Assembly: GCF_000176135.1 (NCBI RefSeq)
Contig: NZ_ACZN01000011.1
Coordinates: 1 to 64,000 of the forward strand
Source of the DNA: Vibrio coralliilyticus ATCC BAA-450
GTDB taxonomy: Bacteria > Pseudomonadota > Gammaproteobacteria > Enterobacterales > Vibrionaceae
Direction: 5' to 3'
DNA: 64,000 nt
Shown here one piece after another: positions 29,795 to 39,717 of this stretch. The position numbers and the translations under genes were made by a program. A model generated the notes under the pieces. It was not told the DNA's origin. It saw nothing but the letters and a program-made list of their open reading frames with translations, and ran no database searches. Within the stretch, counting starts at the first letter, position 1. Every line of letters begins with the position of its first letter.

Positions 29795-31345
29795 ATGCAA
29801 TGGATTCTGGACAACCAAGCCCTACTTATCAGCGCTATTAGCAGTGCGGCGATCAGCGGAGTCGGAGTGGGCTGGTGGATCAGGCAGAAAACACGCTTTG
29901 ATCAACAGCTTTTAAAACAACAACTTGAATCCAATCAGCAACTGGCAACAACGAAAATCGGCCAGTTACAGAAAGAGCTAGAGCAAGCACAACAGGAACT
30001 GGATGAGCTAGATAGCGAGCGAGATAAAGCCGCGTATGAGCTCAAACAGTCCCACGGTAAATTGATGGCGGTTCTAGAAAAATTGCGTTACTTCGAGGCG
30101 GTTAAGCAAGAAAGACAACAATACGCTGAGGAGCTGACTCAAAGCCGCGATCAGAAAGCTCAGCTTGAAGCCCAGCTCAGAGAGCAAGAAGCTCGCCATC
30201 AAGAAGAGAACAAAGCCAACCACGATAAATTGCAATTGTTGGAACAGGCGGAGTCTCGTCTCAAGCAGCAATTCGAACATCTGGCCAATCAGCTATTTGA
30301 GGCTAAGACCGCCAAAGTCGACCAACAAAACCGCCAAAGTCTGGAAGGGTTGCTATCGCCACTGAAAGAACAGTTGGAAGGGTTTAAGAAACAGGTCAAT
30401 GACAGTTTTACGGTTGAAGCGAAAGAGCGACACACCTTAGTGCATGAGCTGAAGAACCTGCAACGCCTCAATGAACAGATGACGCGCGAAGCGGTCAACC
30501 TGACTCAGGCACTAAAAGGTGACAACAAGCAGCAAGGCAACTGGGGAGAGGTCGTCCTTGCGCGCGTGTTGGCGGAGTCCGGATTGCGTGAAGGGCACGA
30601 GTACCAGACTCAGGTGAGCCTACAGAATGAAGCAGGTAAGCGCTATCAGCCGGATGTGATTGTCCACTTGCCGCAAGATAAGCAGGTGGTGGTCGACTCT
30701 AAAATGACGCTGGTCGCCTATGAGCGTTACTTCAATGCCGAATCAGAGTTAGATCAAGAACAAGCACTAAGTGACCACTTACTATCGGTCAGAAGCCATA
30801 TTAAAGGTTTGTCACAGAAAGACTATCATCAGCTTAAAGGCATTCAGAGCCTTGATTACGTGCTGATGTTTATCCCAGTTGAGCCAGCGTTTCAGGTTGC
30901 GATTCAGGCCGACCCAGATCTGGTCAAGGATGCGATGGAGCAAAACATTATTCTGGTCAGCCCGACGACCTTGCTGGTGGCATTGCGTACGATCGATAAC
31001 TTGTGGCGCAACGAACGACAGAATCAAAATGCGCAAATCATTGCGGAGCGAGCCAGTAAGCTGTACGACAAGTTGCGTTTGTTTGTCGATGACATGGAAA
31101 GCCTAGGCGGTGCGCTGGATAAAGCGAACCAGAATTATCAAGGCGCGATGAACAAGCTCGCTACTGGTCGAGGTAACGTGATTCGTCAGGCGGAAAGCTT
31201 TAAGCAGCTTGGTGTTGAGGTGAAAAAGCCAATCTCGTCGAGCCTGACAGAACTGGCTCAATATGATGGGCTCACAGAAAATAACTCGATGAGTGAAAAT
31301 GATTCTATCGCTGAAAGACATCCGGCTGAGGATAAAGTAAACTAA
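29795..31345 (+). CDS. rmuC: DNA recombination protein RmuC
   Basis: A 516-residue protein with an N-terminal membrane helix (about 10-30), a long coiled coil (about 35-170, rich in Gln/Glu/Lys) and the conserved RmuC nuclease-like domain (QGNWGEVVLARVLAESGLREGHEY, PDVIVHLPQDKQVVVDSKMTL, IQSLDYVLMFIPVEPAF). RmuC limits inversions and recombination in E. coli. It lies upstream of ubiE, as in E. coli and V. cholerae. Confidence 0.95.
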   Translation: MQWILDNQALLISAISSAAISGVGVGWWIRQKTRFDQQLLKQQLESNQQLATTKIGQLQKELEQAQQELDELDSERDKAAYELKQSHGKLMAVLEKLRYFEAVKQERQQYAEELTQSRDQKAQLEAQLREQEARHQEENKANHDKLQLLEQAESRLKQQFEHLANQLFEAKTAKVDQQNRQSLEGLLSPLKEQLEGFKKQVNDSFTVEAKERHTLVHELKNLQRLNEQMTREAVNLTQALKGDNKQQGNWGEVVLARVLAESGLREGHEYQTQVSLQNEAGKRYQPDVIVHLPQDKQVVVDSKMTLVAYERYFNAESELDQEQALSDHLLSVRSHIKGLSQKDYHQLKGIQSLDYVLMFIPVEPAFQVAIQADPDLVKDAMEQNIILVSPTTLLVALRTIDNLWRNERQNQNAQIIAERASKLYDKLRLFVDDMESLGGALDKANQNYQGAMNKLATGRGNVIRQAESFKQLGVEVKKPISSSLTELAQYDGLTENNSMSENDSIAERHPAEDKVN

Positions 31346-31401
31346 TCGCCCGCAGCGCTCAGGTCGTATTTATTCATAGCGTTGCTTGAAGAGGAATCAT
31401 C

Positions 31402-32184
31402 ATGACGGATACAAGCGTGCAGTCGAATACAGCTTTAGAATCAAATGAAACCACGCATTTTGGTTTCACCACAGTCGCCAAAGAAGAGAAAGTCGCCAAG
31501 GTAGCAGAGGTATTCCACTCTGTAGCGGCCAAATACGACATCATGAACGACTTTATGTCGGGTGGTGTGCATCGTCTTTGGAAACGATTCACGATCGATT
31601 GCAGTGGTGTGCGTCCGGGTCAGCGTGTGCTGGACCTCGGTGGTGGTACGGGCGATCTGACGGCGAAATTCTCTCGCATTGTCGGTGAAAAAGGCCATGT
31701 GGTTCTGGCTGACATCAACAACTCAATGCTGAATGTTGGCCGCGACAAACTGCGTGACAACGGCATTGTAGGCAACGTGCATTATGTTCAGGCAAACGCT
31801 GAAGAGCTGCCGTTCCCAGATGATTACTTTGATGCTATTACCATCAGCTTCTGTCTACGTAACGTGACAGACAAAGACAAAGCCCTGCGCTCAATGTTCC
31901 GTGTTTTGAAGCCTGGCGGTCGTCTTCTTGTGCTCGAATTCTCTAAGCCTGTGCTTGAGCCTTTGTCAAAAATCTACGATGCGTACTCATTCCACCTATT
32001 GCCGAAAATGGGTGAGCTGGTAGCAAATGATTCTGAGAGCTACCGTTATCTGGCAGAGTCTATTCGTATGCACCCGGATCAGGAAACCTTGAAAGGGATG
32101 ATGGAAAATGCTGGATTTGAGAAAGCCAGCTACTACAACCTGACCGGCGGCATCGTTGCGCTGCACCGTGGCTACAAATTCTGA
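31402..32184 (+). CDS. ubiE: Ubiquinone/menaquinone C-methyltransferase UbiE
   Basis: A 260-residue SAM methyltransferase for ubiquinone and menaquinone synthesis. Motifs: [25 protein letters not shown], motif [55 protein letters not shown]. It heads ubiE-ubiJ-ubiB-tatABC, spaced 15 bases from ubiJ. GAGGAA precedes the ATG. Confidence 0.97.
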   Translation: MTDTSVQSNTALESNETTHFGFTTVAKEEKVAKVAEVFHSVAAKYDIMNDFMSGGVHRLWKRFTIDCSGVRPGQRVLDLGGGTGDLTAKFSRIVGEKGHVVLADINNSMLNVGRDKLRDNGIVGNVHYVQANAEELPFPDDYFDAITISFCLRNVTDKDKALRSMFRVLKPGGRLLVLEFSKPVLEPLSKIYDAYSFHLLPKMGELVANDSESYRYLAESIRMHPDQETLKGMMENAGFEKASYYNLTGGIVALHRGYKF

Positions 32185-32199
32185 GGTTAAAGGATCGCT

Positions 32200-32805
32200 A
32201 TGCCATTTGAACCTCTTGTTACTGCTGCGATTGAATCAACACTCAATACACTTATTAACGACGACCCAGAGCTGGGGCGTCGTCTTGCCCGTCTTAAAGG
32301 CCAGGTGATTCAAGTTCACCTCAAAGAGCTCAATAAGACACTGACTTTTGTTTTCAGCCAGCAAATTGATGTTCTGGCGAATTACGAAGGTCAACCAGAC
32401 TGCTACCTATCATTAAACCTATCGGTGCTGCCAGAGCTGCGTGAGCAATCCAATATCACCAAGCTGATCAAGCAAGACAAAGTGATACTGGAAGGCGATA
32501 TTCAACTGGCGCAGAAATTCTCTCAGCTCATGACGGATTGCAAACCTGACATTGAAGAGTGGTTGTCGCGCGTCACGGGGGATGTGGTGGCGCATAGCTT
32601 AGTTCAAGGCGTGTCCAATTTAGGACAGTTTGTTAAAGCAAAAGCGGACAAGCATCAAAACCACCTTGCTCAGGTCATTACCGAAGAGTGGAAACTGGCG
32701 CCAGCGCCATTAGAAATTGCCCATTTCTGCGATCAGGTTGACGATGTCAGAAGTCAGGCTGCTCGCATTGAAGCTAAGTTGAATCAGCTGCTGGAGCGCG
32801 CATGA
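32200..32805 (+). CDS. ubiJ: Ubiquinone biosynthesis accessory factor UbiJ
   Basis: A 201-residue protein with an N-terminal SCP2-like lipid-binding domain (about 15-110; [38 protein letters not shown]) and a helical, partly coiled C-terminus. UbiJ organises the soluble Ubi complex together with UbiK, which is encoded at 51675 in this window. It overlaps the ubiB start by 4 bases (ATGA). Confidence 0.93.
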   Translation: MPFEPLVTAAIESTLNTLINDDPELGRRLARLKGQVIQVHLKELNKTLTFVFSQQIDVLANYEGQPDCYLSLNLSVLPELREQSNITKLIKQDKVILEGDIQLAQKFSQLMTDCKPDIEEWLSRVTGDVVAHSLVQGVSNLGQFVKAKADKHQNHLAQVITEEWKLAPAPLEIAHFCDQVDDVRSQAARIEAKLNQLLERA

Positions 32806-34436
32806 CTCCGGCTGAACTGAAACGACTCTATCGTATAATCAAAGTTCAGCTCGAATACGGGCTCGATGAACTACTGCCTAATCACCAGTTAACCAAAGCC
32901 CCTCTGCTTGCTCGTAAAGCGCTATTTTGGATTAAAAACCAACACGCTGACAAAGAGTTAGGTGAAAGGTTGCGCCTTGCTCTGCAGGAGCTTGGTCCGG
33001 TATGGATCAAGTTTGGCCAGATGATGTCGACCCGACGTGATCTCTTCCCTGCGCACATTGCCGATCCGTTGGCGCTGCTTCAAGACCAAGTTTCTCCCTT
33101 TGATGGTCAGCTAGCCAAAGAGCAGATTGAGCTGGTGTTAGGTGGCCCTTTGGAAAATTGGTTTACCGACTTTGATATCAAACCACTGGCCTCCGCATCG
33201 ATCGCTCAAGTCCATACCGCCAAGCTCAAATCGACTAACCAAGAAGTGGTATTAAAGGTTATCCGGCCAGATATTCGTCCGGTCATTGATGCAGATCTAA
33301 AACTGATGTACCGAATGGCGCGTATAGTCGCCAAAGCACTTCCTGAAGCACGTCGTTTGAAACCGGTTGAAGTGGTGCGTGAGTATGAAAAAACGCTCCT
33401 CGATGAGTTGGACTTACGACGAGAAGCGGCAAATGCGATTCAGCTGAGAAGAAACTTTGAAGGCAGCGATGAATTGTATGTTCCTGAAGTAATTACGGAC
33501 TTTAGTAATGAAACTGTAATGGTTTCTGAGCGAATATACGGCATCCAAGTTTCTGACATAGAAGGCTTGAAGGCCAATGGCACCAATATGAAGCTATTGG
33601 CCGAGCGCGGTGTGAGTGTCTTTTTCACTCAGGTGTTCCGCGACAGCTTTTTCCATGCCGATATGCATCCGGGCAACGTTTTTGTTAACCCTGAGCATCC
33701 GGACAATCCACAGTGGATTGGTTTGGACTGTGGCATCGTTGGAACGTTGAATAGTGAAGACAAACGCTATCTGGCGGAAAACTTCCTCGCCTTCTTTAAC
33801 CGTGATTATCGCCGTGTGGCTGAGTTACACGTTGAATCAGGTTGGGTTCCACGTGAAACGAACGTTGATGAGTTTGAATTCGCCATTCGCATTGTGTGTG
33901 AACCGATTTTTGCTAAGCCGCTGTGTGAGATCTCGTTCGGACATGTGTTACTGAACCTATTTAACACCGCACGCCGCTTCAATATGGAAGTACAGCCACA
34001 GCTGGTGCTGCTGCAGAAAACCCTATTGTATGTGGAAGGCTTGGGGCGTCAGCTCTACCCACAGCTTGATTTATGGGAAACTGCAAAGCCATTCCTTGAA
34101 GAGTGGATGATGAATCAAGTAGGGCCGCAGGCAGTGATTAATGCGGTCAAGGATCGCGCGCCGTTTTGGGCCGAGAAGCTGCCTGAATTGCCAGAGCTAC
34201 TGTATGACAGTTTACGTCAGGGCAAGATGATGAATCAGCGTATGGATCAGCTCTATCAAGGCTACCGCACTACGAAACGTCAGCAGGCAACGGGGAAATT
34301 TTTATTTGGTATTGGGGCCACATTAGTCGTATGCTCGGCAATATTGGTCAACAGTGCGTATGAGCAGCTATCCATGGCAAGCGCTATCGGTGGTGTCACA
34401 TTTTGGCTGCTCAGTTGGCGAGCTTATCGTCAATAG
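32802..34436 (+). CDS. ubiB: Ubiquinone biosynthesis ATPase/kinase-like protein UbiB
   Basis: A 544-residue ADCK/ABC1-family atypical kinase, with ATPase activity needed for ubiquinone synthesis. Motifs: [20 protein letters not shown] (the KxGQ region), an Ala-rich nucleotide loop in [22 protein letters not shown] and GLDCGIVG. Two C-terminal membrane helices (about 495-540) anchor it. A degenerate parS-like sequence lies at 33845-33860. Normal length. Confidence 0.96.
   Translation: MTPAELKRLYRIIKVQLEYGLDELLPNHQLTKAPLLARKALFWIKNQHADKELGERLRLALQELGPVWIKFGQMMSTRRDLFPAHIADPLALLQDQVSPFDGQLAKEQIELVLGGPLENWFTDFDIKPLASASIAQVHTAKLKSTNQEVVLKVIRPDIRPVIDADLKLMYRMARIVAKALPEARRLKPVEVVREYEKTLLDELDLRREAANAIQLRRNFEGSDELYVPEVITDFSNETVMVSERIYGIQVSDIEGLKANGTNMKLLAERGVSVFFTQVFRDSFFHADMHPGNVFVNPEHPDNPQWIGLDCGIVGTLNSEDKRYLAENFLAFFNRDYRRVAELHVESGWVPRETNVDEFEFAIRIVCEPIFAKPLCEISFGHVLLNLFNTARRFNMEVQPQLVLLQKTLLYVEGLGRQLYPQLDLWETAKPFLEEWMMNQVGPQAVINAVKDRAPFWAEKLPELPELLYDSLRQGKMMNQRMDQLYQGYRTTKRQQATGKFLFGIGATLVVCSAILVNSAYEQLSMASAIGGVTFWLLSWRAYRQ
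33845..33860. other. Degenerate parS-like sequence in ubiB (13 of 16 matches)
   Basis: GGTTCCACGTGAAACG keeps CACGTGAAAC but differs from the perfect site at positions 1, 5 and 16. It lies about 24 kb from the nearest perfect copy and within coding sequence. It is a weak candidate for a secondary ParB site and may be chance. Confidence 0.3.
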
Positions 34437-34485
34437 ACGTTAAGCTATTGAAATGATTTGTTTAGTAAAACCCGAGGTATAGAAA

Positions 34486-34722
34486 ATGGGTGGTATTAGT
34501 ATTTGGCAACTTCTGATTATTGCTGTCATTGTTATTCTTCTATTCGGTACTAAGAAACTACGTGGTATCGGTGGTGATCTAGGTGGCGCAGTGAAGGGCT
34601 TCAAGAAAGCCATGAACGACGAAGAGCCGGCGAAAAAAGACGCGGACTTTGAGCCAAAAAACATTGAGCAGCAGAAGACAGATGCTTCTGCTGAAACAAA
34701 GAAAGATAAAGAGCAGGCGTAA
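34486..34722 (+). CDS. tatA: Sec-independent translocase subunit TatA
   Basis: A 78-residue TatA: one N-terminal membrane helix ([22 protein letters not shown]), the FGTKKL hinge, an amphipathic helix ([17 protein letters not shown]) and a charged tail. TatA multimers form the pore for folded proteins such as the multicopper oxidase at 1144. tatB starts 4 bases after its stop. Confidence 0.97.
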   Translation: MGGISIWQLLIIAVIVILLFGTKKLRGIGGDLGGAVKGFKKAMNDEEPAKKDADFEPKNIEQQKTDASAETKKDKEQA

Positions 34723-34725
34723 CAC

Positions 34726-35154
34726 GTGTTTGATATCGGTTTCTGGGAACTGGTATTAATATCTGTCGTCGGGCTGGTGGTTCTTGGTCCTGAGCGTTTG
34801 CCTCATGCGATTCGCAGCGTGTCACGATTTGTTGGGGCGGCGAAAAACATGGCAAATAGTGTGAAAGATGAGCTTTCACATGAACTAAAGGTTCAGGAAC
34901 TGCAAGAAAACTTGCGCAAAGCTGAGAAAATGGGGATGGAAGATCTGTCGCCAGAGCTGAAGTCTTCTGTTGAAGAACTCAAGCAAGCCGCGCAAGATGT
35001 GCAACGCCCATATGCGAGTAAAAGCGATTCAGCGTCTACCAACGTTGAAGCTGAAGTGGACAAACCGTCCGTTGCAGAAGCTAATCACTCCGCAGATGCG
35101 GTCGAGTCACTGGATGCCCAGCCGGTACCTCAGGCAGATAAAAAAGCCGAATAG
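34726..35154 (+). CDS. tatB: Sec-independent translocase subunit TatB
   Basis: A 142-residue TatB with the characteristic start [25 protein letters not shown], an amphipathic helix and a long acidic tail. TatB and TatC form the twin-arginine receptor. The start codon is GTG, 3 bases after the tatA stop. A terminator-like hairpin separates it from tatC. Confidence 0.96.
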   Translation: MFDIGFWELVLISVVGLVVLGPERLPHAIRSVSRFVGAAKNMANSVKDELSHELKVQELQENLRKAEKMGMEDLSPELKSSVEELKQAAQDVQRPYASKSDSASTNVEAEVDKPSVAEANHSADAVESLDAQPVPQADKKAE

Positions 35155-35166
35155 TCTCGCATTAGG

Positions 35167-35191
35167 GGAGCTGCTGTGAGCAGCTCCTTTT
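35167..35191 (+). terminator. Terminator-like hairpin between tatB and tatC
   Basis: A perfect 9-bp stem GGAGCTGCT / AGCAGCTCC with a 3-nt loop, followed by TTTTC. It sits within the tat operon in the 61-bp gap, so it may attenuate read-through into tatC or stabilise the tatAB message. Confidence 0.65.
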
Positions 35192-35215
35192 CGATCTTTT
35201 AGAGTAGAGGTTTTC

Positions 35216-35968
35216 ATGTCTTCTGTTGAGCAGACACAACCTTTGATCAGCCATCTGCTGGAACTACGTAATCGCCTGCTACGTGCGATTGTCGCTGTAC
35301 TGGTGGTGTTTGTTGGCCTGATCTATTTCGCGAATGACATCTATGAGTTTGTCTCGTCGCCTCTCGTTGAACGCCTGCCTGAAGGGGCGACAATGATTGC
35401 GACTGATGTTGCATCGCCATTTTTCACTCCGCTAAAGCTGACGTTAATCGCGTCAATTTTTGTGGCTGTGCCGTACATTCTTTATCAGGTTTGGGCGTTT
35501 GTTGCTCCCGGTCTGTACAAGCATGAACGACGTCTGATCATGCCATTGATGTTTTCCAGTTCGCTATTGTTCTATTGTGGCGTGGCTTTCGCGTATTTCG
35601 TGGTATTCCCACTGGTATTTGGCTTCTTTACGGCGATATCACTGGGCGGCGTAGAGTTCGCCACGGATATTTCCAGCTACCTCGACTTTGTGCTGGCGTT
35701 GTTCTTAGCCTTTGGTATTGCGTTTGAAGTGCCGGTGGCAATCATATTGCTGTGCTGGACGGGGGCGACGGATCCGAAAAGCTTAAGTGAAAAGCGCCCA
35801 TACATTATCGTTGGTGCGTTTATCGTTGGCATGATGCTGACGCCGCCGGATATGATTTCGCAGACCTTGCTGGCAATCCCAATGTGCTTATTGTTTGAGG
35901 TCGGCTTGTTCTTTGCGCGCTTCTATGTGCGCAAGAGTGACGATGAAGAAGAACAAGAAGAGGTCTGA
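35216..35968 (+). CDS. tatC: Sec-independent translocase subunit TatC
   Basis: A 250-residue, six-helix membrane protein. Motifs: [15 protein letters not shown] at the N-terminus (signal-peptide contact), [17 protein letters not shown] in the first cytoplasmic loop, [15 protein letters not shown] [13 protein letters not shown], and [21 protein letters not shown]. It completes the tatABC operon; a strong terminator follows. Confidence 0.97.
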   Translation: MSSVEQTQPLISHLLELRNRLLRAIVAVLVVFVGLIYFANDIYEFVSSPLVERLPEGATMIATDVASPFFTPLKLTLIASIFVAVPYILYQVWAFVAPGLYKHERRLIMPLMFSSSLLFYCGVAFAYFVVFPLVFGFFTAISLGGVEFATDISSYLDFVLALFLAFGIAFEVPVAIILLCWTGATDPKSLSEKRPYIIVGAFIVGMMLTPPDMISQTLLAIPMCLLFEVGLFFARFYVRKSDDEEEQEEV

Positions 35969-35990
35969 TATTAGGTCCTGACATAAGAGA

Positions 35991-36017
35991 AAGGCTTGCC
36001 AAGTGGCAAGCCTTTTT
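35991..36017. terminator. Terminator between tatC and the tatD-type gene
   Basis: A stem AAAGGCTTGCC / GGCAAGCCTTT with a 4-nt loop AAGT and a T run on the + strand. The A-rich left arm gives weaker termination on the - strand for the convergent hydrolase gene. Confidence 0.88.
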
Positions 36018-36021
36018 TGTA

Positions 36022-36783
36022 TTACAGTTGGAATAGCTTAGTTGCGTTGGACGTGGTGATGGCATCGACTTGGTCGACACTGATGTCACGTAAATCAGCG
36101 ACTCGCTGTGCAACCAAAGATGTGTATGCAGGTTCATTGCGTTTGCCACGGTGTGGTACTGGAGCTAGGTAAGGGCAGTCCGTTTCAAGAATGACATAGT
36201 CCATATCCAGAGACGGAATGACTTTGTCCATCCCGCCATTTTTAAATGTCGACACACCTCCCAGACCGAGGTGAAAACCTAATCCATTGATCGCTTTTGC
36301 TTCTTCAACACTGCCGCCAAAACAGTGGAATACGCCAGACAACGAGCCATCTTGTTCCTGTTCAAGTAGCTGCAGCGTTTCTTCAATGGAGTCACGGGTG
36401 TGGATGACGACAGGTAGCTTCATCTCTTTAGCCCAGTTGAGCTGGCTGACAAACGCCATTTCCTGCTCGGCTTTATAGGTTTTATCCCAGTAGAGATCGA
36501 TGCCGATTTCGCCCACAGCAATGAAGTTGTGTTTCTCAAACCAATGGCGAATCACCTGCAGTGTCTGTTCAACATTGCCATCGACATAACATGGGTGAAG
36601 CCCCATCATAGAACGACATACCTGCGGATAGGCCGCCTCAGTTTTTAGCATCGGCTCAATTGAATCCAGATCGATGTTTGGCAGCAGGATTTTGTCTATC
36701 CCCTGAGCCAAGGCTCTCTCTACCACCTGGTCGCGGTCATTATCAAATTCGCTGGCATAAATATGGGCGTGAGTATCGATCAT
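36022..36783 (-). CDS. tatD: TatD-family metal-dependent hydrolase
   Basis: A 253-residue TIM-barrel hydrolase/DNase. Metal ligands are in DTHAHIYA (start), GEIGIDLYWD (Glu), VVIHTRD (His), HCFGG (His) and ETDCPYLAP (Asp). The Met at 36783 is chosen because TatD proteins begin right before the DTHxH motif; the frame stays open 31 codons upstream, but that part looks non-conserved and lacks a ribosome site. It is convergent with tatC, as in other Vibrio. TatD proteins are implicated in DNA repair and not needed for export. Confidence 0.9.
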   Translation of the reverse strand: MIDTHAHIYASEFDNDRDQVVERALAQGIDKILLPNIDLDSIEPMLKTEAAYPQVCRSMMGLHPCYVDGNVEQTLQVIRHWFEKHNFIAVGEIGIDLYWDKTYKAEQEMAFVSQLNWAKEMKLPVVIHTRDSIEETLQLLEQEQDGSLSGVFHCFGGSVEEAKAINGLGFHLGLGGVSTFKNGGMDKVIPSLDMDYVILETDCPYLAPVPHRGKRNEPAYTSLVAQRVADLRDISVDQVDAITTSNATKLFQL

Positions 36784-36889
36784 GGTTTGTCTCTGTAAAG
36801 CTGGATTGGCCAGAGTATACGGCAGTGTGAGCATTTGGTCATTTTTTGCATTTTTATCGCTTGCTGCTAGCGTCATTACTCAAGAGTGA

Positions 36890-37978
<1,089 letters not shown>

Positions 37979-37996
37979 CTCAGTTTACAAATATTA

Positions 37997-38020
37997 AAAG
38001 GCTGGCTTTTGCCAGCCTTT
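37997..38020 (+). terminator. Rho-independent terminator after hemB
   Basis: A perfect 10-bp stem AAAGGCTGGC / GCCAGCCTTT with a TTTT loop, followed by GTTGTTTT. Confidence 0.85.
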
Positions 38021-38090
38021 GTTGTTTTCTGGCCCTAAACCACCTTCTTTAGAAGGTGGTGATCGTTCTTTTGGGCTTTGCCCGAAGAAC

Positions 38091-38150
38091 GCTCATGTTC
38101 AAGATGTCCTCGTTTGCAACCAACAAATGAAGGAAATAACGAACATGAGC
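38091..38150 (+). promoter_or_regulatory. Leader stem sequestering the transposase start codon
   Basis: GCTCATGTTC (38091-38100) is the exact reverse complement of GAACATGAGC (38141-38150), which holds the transposase ATG. In the mRNA these 10 bases can pair and hide the start codon, with the AAGGA ribosome site in the loop. This matches the known translational self-repression of Salmonella IS200. Confidence 0.7.
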
Positions 38151-38591
38151 AGATATGAATCCGCTTCACACGTTTATCATCGGTGCCAATATCATATTGT
38201 TTGGACACCTAAATATCGACTAAAGATTCTGAAAGGAAATTTAGGCAAAGAGCTGTATCGAAGTATCTACGTTTACAGCAATATGAAGAAATGCAAGGTT
38301 GTCGAGCTTAACGTCCAAATTGATCATGTCCATTTAGTCGTGAGGCTTCCGCCGAGCATGAGTATCTCAAATTACATGGGGTTTGTTAAAGGTCGTACAG
38401 CGATTAGGTTGTTTAACAAATTTCCGTATTTGAGAAAGAAAAAGCTCTGGGGTAATAAGTTCTGGCAACGAGGTTACTTTGTTGATTCGGTAGGGATGAA
38501 CGAGGAAATTATACGTAGATATGTCAGGCACCAAGATCGTGTGGGGAAAGAAGAAGAGGAGCGACAAATGCTTCTAGGGTTAGATAAATAG
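38145..38591 (+). CDS. tnpA: IS200-type transposase TnpA (HUH, Y1)
   Basis: A 148-residue single-strand DNA transposase. The HUH motif is in IDHVHLVV and the catalytic tyrosine in RRYVRHQ; other conserved segments are YHIVWTPKYR, NYMGFVKGRTA and WGNKFWQRGYFVDSVG. The ATG at 38145 has AAGGA upstream; an earlier in-frame ATG at 38019 would start outside the element. The protein seems complete, so the element may be active. Confidence 0.93.
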   Translation: MSRYESASHVYHRCQYHIVWTPKYRLKILKGNLGKELYRSIYVYSNMKKCKVVELNVQIDHVHLVVRLPPSMSISNYMGFVKGRTAIRLFNKFPYLRKKKLWGNKFWQRGYFVDSVGMNEEIIRRYVRHQDRVGKEEEERQMLLGLDK

Positions 38592-38663
38592 CAGTGAGCC
38601 CCCTTATAGGGGGCCAACCAAAGCCACCTGCTATGCAGGTGGATTTTTACTTAAGGAGAGCCG

Positions 38664-39098
38664 ATGAGTATTGAGTATCGACTTGGAACACTAGAAGAGT
38701 GTGTTGAAATCGTCGCGACTATCAAAGAGTTCATACACAAAGAAAGCGTAGAAAGCTTGTCCGAACGATTAGACGGTAAGCGACACCTCATTCAGGTGGC
38801 TGAAGAAAATGGCCAGCTACTTGGGTTTAAAATTGGATATGAAATCGACGAAAACACATTTTATAGCTGGTTCGGTGGGGTATCACCACTAGCTAGAAAT
38901 AAAGGGGTGGCACAGAAGTTACTCGATTATCAGGAGATCTGGGTCAAAAAACACGCTTATTCTCAACTTAAGGTGAAATCCCGTAATCAATTTCCTTCCA
39001 TGTTAAGACTCTTGCTGAGGAATGGTTATCTAATTGAAAAGTTTGAAGTAAAAGATCCCCTAGTCGAATCAAGAATTCATTTCGTGAAGCAGTTGTAG
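38664..39098 (+). CDS. GNAT-family N-acetyltransferase
   Basis: A 144-residue acetyltransferase. The acetyl-CoA motif is GVSPLARNKGVAQKLLDY (close to the Q/RxxGxG/A consensus), following a central beta region (LLGFKIGYEID). AAGGAG lies 6 bases upstream. The start is only about 16 bases after the IS200 right end, so the original promoter may have been displaced and transcription may depend on the element. The substrate is unknown. Confidence 0.85.
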   Translation: MSIEYRLGTLEECVEIVATIKEFIHKESVESLSERLDGKRHLIQVAEENGQLLGFKIGYEIDENTFYSWFGGVSPLARNKGVAQKLLDYQEIWVKKHAYSQLKVKSRNQFPSMLRLLLRNGYLIEKFEVKDPLVESRIHFVKQL

Positions 39099-39147
39099 CA
39101 CTGTCATAAAAATTAAATGAGATTTTTTCTCATTTAGGGGTTGACGG

Positions 39148-39174
39148 GATAAATGAGAATAATTATTATTTATC
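39148..39174. promoter_or_regulatory. Fur box over the ryhB promoter
   Basis: A 27-bp AT-rich palindrome starting GATAAATGAGAAT and ending TATTATTTATC, matching the GATAAT-type Fur consensus. It overlaps a good sigma-70 promoter: TTGACG (39141-39146), 17 bases, TATTAT (39164-39169). Binding of Fe-Fur would block transcription of the small RNA that follows. Confidence 0.88.
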
Positions 39175-39175
39175 T

Positions 39176-39401
39176 CGTCTTAGGGAATAAGAGAAGTTCA
39201 CAAGGACGTCGAGTTACCAGATTCAACTTGGAGACGGTGATGACACTGAACTTAATTGAACTTGCACTAGTTCTTTTTGACACGACATTGCTCACATTGC
39301 TTCCAGTGTAATTTATAGCTTTATGGCAAAGCTAACGATTCAATTGAATACGCTTTGACCCCTTTTTGCTAGGCGACATCGATACGATGTCGCTTTTTTT
39401 A
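39176..39401 (+). ncRNA. ryhB: RyhB small RNA, long Vibrio form
   Basis: The core CACGACATTGCTCACATTGC followed by TTCCAGT (39281-39307) is identical to the seed region of E. coli RyhB. The transcript should begin near 39176, downstream of the Fur-controlled promoter, and end at the hairpin GCGACATCG / CGATGTCGC (39373-39393) with a T run, about 225 nt. This is far longer than the 90-nt E. coli RNA but fits Vibrio RyhB. With Hfq it represses iron-rich proteins when iron is low. Its place just before polA agrees with V. cholerae as I remember it. Confidence 0.93.
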
Positions 39402-39441
39402 TGCCTGAAATCTGTGGTTGGATAAAAGGACACCAGTAGTC

Positions 39442-39599
39442 TTTTCCACAGTTGAGGATCGTTTTAAGATCGATCTATTTACGATCGATCTAATTCATTT
39501 GTTATATTTTTCAGTATCTTAAATTGTTTGATTACAGTTTTGTGACGATGCAAAGCGTTAGTGGATAAATAATATAAACAGAGTTATCCACAGTTGAGG
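39442..39599. promoter_or_regulatory. Dam-site and DnaA-box cluster upstream of polA
   Basis: Contains a perfect DnaA box TTATCCACA (39584-39592), near-matches TTTTCCACA (39442-39450) and, inverted, TTATCCACT (39560-39568), and a 13-bp direct repeat TCCACAGTTGAGG (39445-39457 and 39587-39599). Between them are two copies of GATCGATCTA (39468-39477, 39483-39492) and in all five GATC sites within 34 bases. This suits DnaA- and methylation-dependent control of polA. Confidence 0.6.
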
Positions 39600-39717
39600 C
39601 TGTGGTGTGAAAGATTATTCGCCAAATGTGTGAGTAGTGCATGCAGAGTTAAAATGGATCCACTGTCAGAGTCATGGCATTCTAGGCAGATCTTTTTTCT
39701 TTGGATGCTTAAAGACT

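Larger units (their letters stand above)
38029..38648 (+). mobile_element. IS200-type insertion sequence (IS200/IS605 family)
   Basis: An element of about 0.6 kb with a single transposase gene and no terminal inverted repeats or target duplication, typical of IS200. Subterminal hairpins mark the ends: a left stem ACCACCTTCT / AGAAGGTGGT (38039-38060) and a right stem CCACCTGC / GCAGGTGG (38624-38642). A second left hairpin (38064-38091) and a second right hairpin (CCCCCTTATAGGGGG) act as terminators or leader structures. Exact ends are estimates. It sits between hemB and a GNAT gene. Confidence 0.88.

Noticed and set aside
36784..36876. A longer start for the TatD-type hydrolase
   Set aside because: The extra 31 residues precede the conserved DTHxH start and the codon lacks a Shine-Dalgarno sequence.
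39637..39717. A GTG start adding 27 residues to PolA
   Set aside because: The added residues are unlike PolA; the Met at 39718 aligns with the E. coli protein.
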